Shown: positions 63,874 to 64,000 of the stretch, one piece after another
Numbering within the stretch: the stretch's first letter is position 1
Layout of the letters: each line of letters starts with the position of its first letter
Made by a program: the position numbers and the translations under genes
Notes under the pieces: model-generated
What the model was told of the DNA's origin: nothing
What the model saw: the letters and a program-made list of their open reading frames with translations, nothing else
The model's database searches: none
Assembly: GCF_001316285.1 (NCBI RefSeq)
Contig: NZ_BBDO01000002.1
Span: 186,001 to 250,000, forward strand
Direction of reading: 5' to 3'
Length of the DNA stretch: 64,000 nt
DNA from: Vulcanisaeta sp. JCM 16161
GTDB lineage: Archaea; Thermoproteota; Thermoprotei; Thermoproteales; Thermocladiaceae

Positions 63874-63884
63874 AAATTAATCCC

Positions 63885-64000
63885 TCACCTCTTAAGTAAC
63901 TCCCTGAGCTTCTTCGTTAAGGCAGGTACAAACTTATAGAGGTCCTCAACAATGCCATAGTCACAATTCTTGAAGAATGGTGCGTTGGGATCGTTGTTTA
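63885..64000 (-). CDS. etfA: electron transfer flavoprotein alpha subunit, C-terminus
   Basis: Only the last ~38 residues lie in the window. They contain DPNAPFFKNCDYGIVEDLYKFVP, which matches the FAD-domain end of EtfA/FixB (a D-x-x-A-P-I-F-x-x-A-D-Y-G-I-V block). The stop is at 63885-63887, 11 nt upstream of the Etf-partner membrane protein, so the two are probably one transcript. The rest of the gene runs off the right edge. Confidence 0.85.
   Translation of the reverse strand, partial: NNDPNAPFFKNCDYGIVEDLYKFVPALTKKLRELLKR

Overview
The window looks like a piece of a hyperthermophilic Thermoproteota (crenarchaeal) chromosome, most likely Thermoproteales and plausibly near Vulcanisaeta or Caldivirga; the genus is an inference. 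Supporting signs are an archaeal class I lysyl-tRNA synthetase, archaeal-type HMG-CoA synthase, CTP-dependent riboflavin kinase, KEOPS subunits, a VAT/CDC48 ATPase, a tetraether-lipid radical SAM enzyme, a tRNA-Glu with a 15-nt bulge-helix-bulge intron, many GTG/TTG starts, and TATA boxes 20-30 nt ahead of start codons (leaderless transcripts). No CRISPR array, insertion sequence or rRNA was seen.

The sequence carries many single-base losses, often in short C or G runs. About half of the longer genes are split into two or more frames that rejoin into a normal protein if one base is restored. Because essential genes are hit throughout (ligase, glyA, serS, lysS, pgk, CDC48), I treat these as sequencing or assembly errors and annotate whole genes across the breaks.

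Layout: 1-7 kb holds glyA, DNA ligase, a PfkB kinase, a Cys-rich protein, a sugar nucleotidyltransferase and two overlapping paralogous coiled-coil genes. 7-13 kb has a Ni/Co-type transporter divergent from a CDF transporter with a palindrome at one start codon, then a membrane glycosyltransferase and a geranylgeranyl reductase. 13-19 kb has a TRAM protein, a PPP phosphatase, three unfamiliar genes, a flavin-reductase-like protein, a Gfo/Idh oxidoreductase and an alpha/beta hydrolase. 18.7-24.3 kb is a glycerol/glycerophosphodiester cluster (glpK, MFS transporter, GDPD, glycerol-3-phosphate dehydrogenase, an SRPBCC protein). 24.4-30 kb has an aminotransferase, a GC-rich probable RNA, tRNA-Leu, amidohydrolase, class II aldolase, ribK, a winged-helix protein and HMG-CoA synthase. 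30-37.5 kb has CDC48, a beta-helix acyltransferase, two coiled-coil genes from a palindromic promoter region, lysS and a MoaD-like protein.

37.6-45.4 kb is tRNA-Glu and a starch/maltodextrin locus: GH13 amylase, binding protein, two permeases and a secreted membrane-anchored GH57 enzyme, with no ATPase gene. 45.4-47 kb has small Cys-containing proteins, a thiamine-binding-type protein and a YkgJ-type cluster protein. 47-54 kb is 2-oxoacid:ferredoxin oxidoreductase (gamma, delta, alpha, beta), serS, a TrmB regulator and a tetraether synthase candidate. 54-56.3 kb is a divergent DHH/Cdc45-like candidate, Pcc1 and ribosomal protein S3Ae, followed by a KH protein, pgk-gap, an M42 peptidase, UPF0179, S15 and Bud32. 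The end holds an Etf:quinone oxidoreductase-like membrane Fe-S protein and the tail of etfA.

Together the genes describe a cell using starch, glycerol phosphates and organic acids through ferredoxin- and Etf-linked steps. HMG-CoA synthase, geranylgeranyl reductase and the Tes candidate each serve membrane-lipid synthesis but are not clustered.
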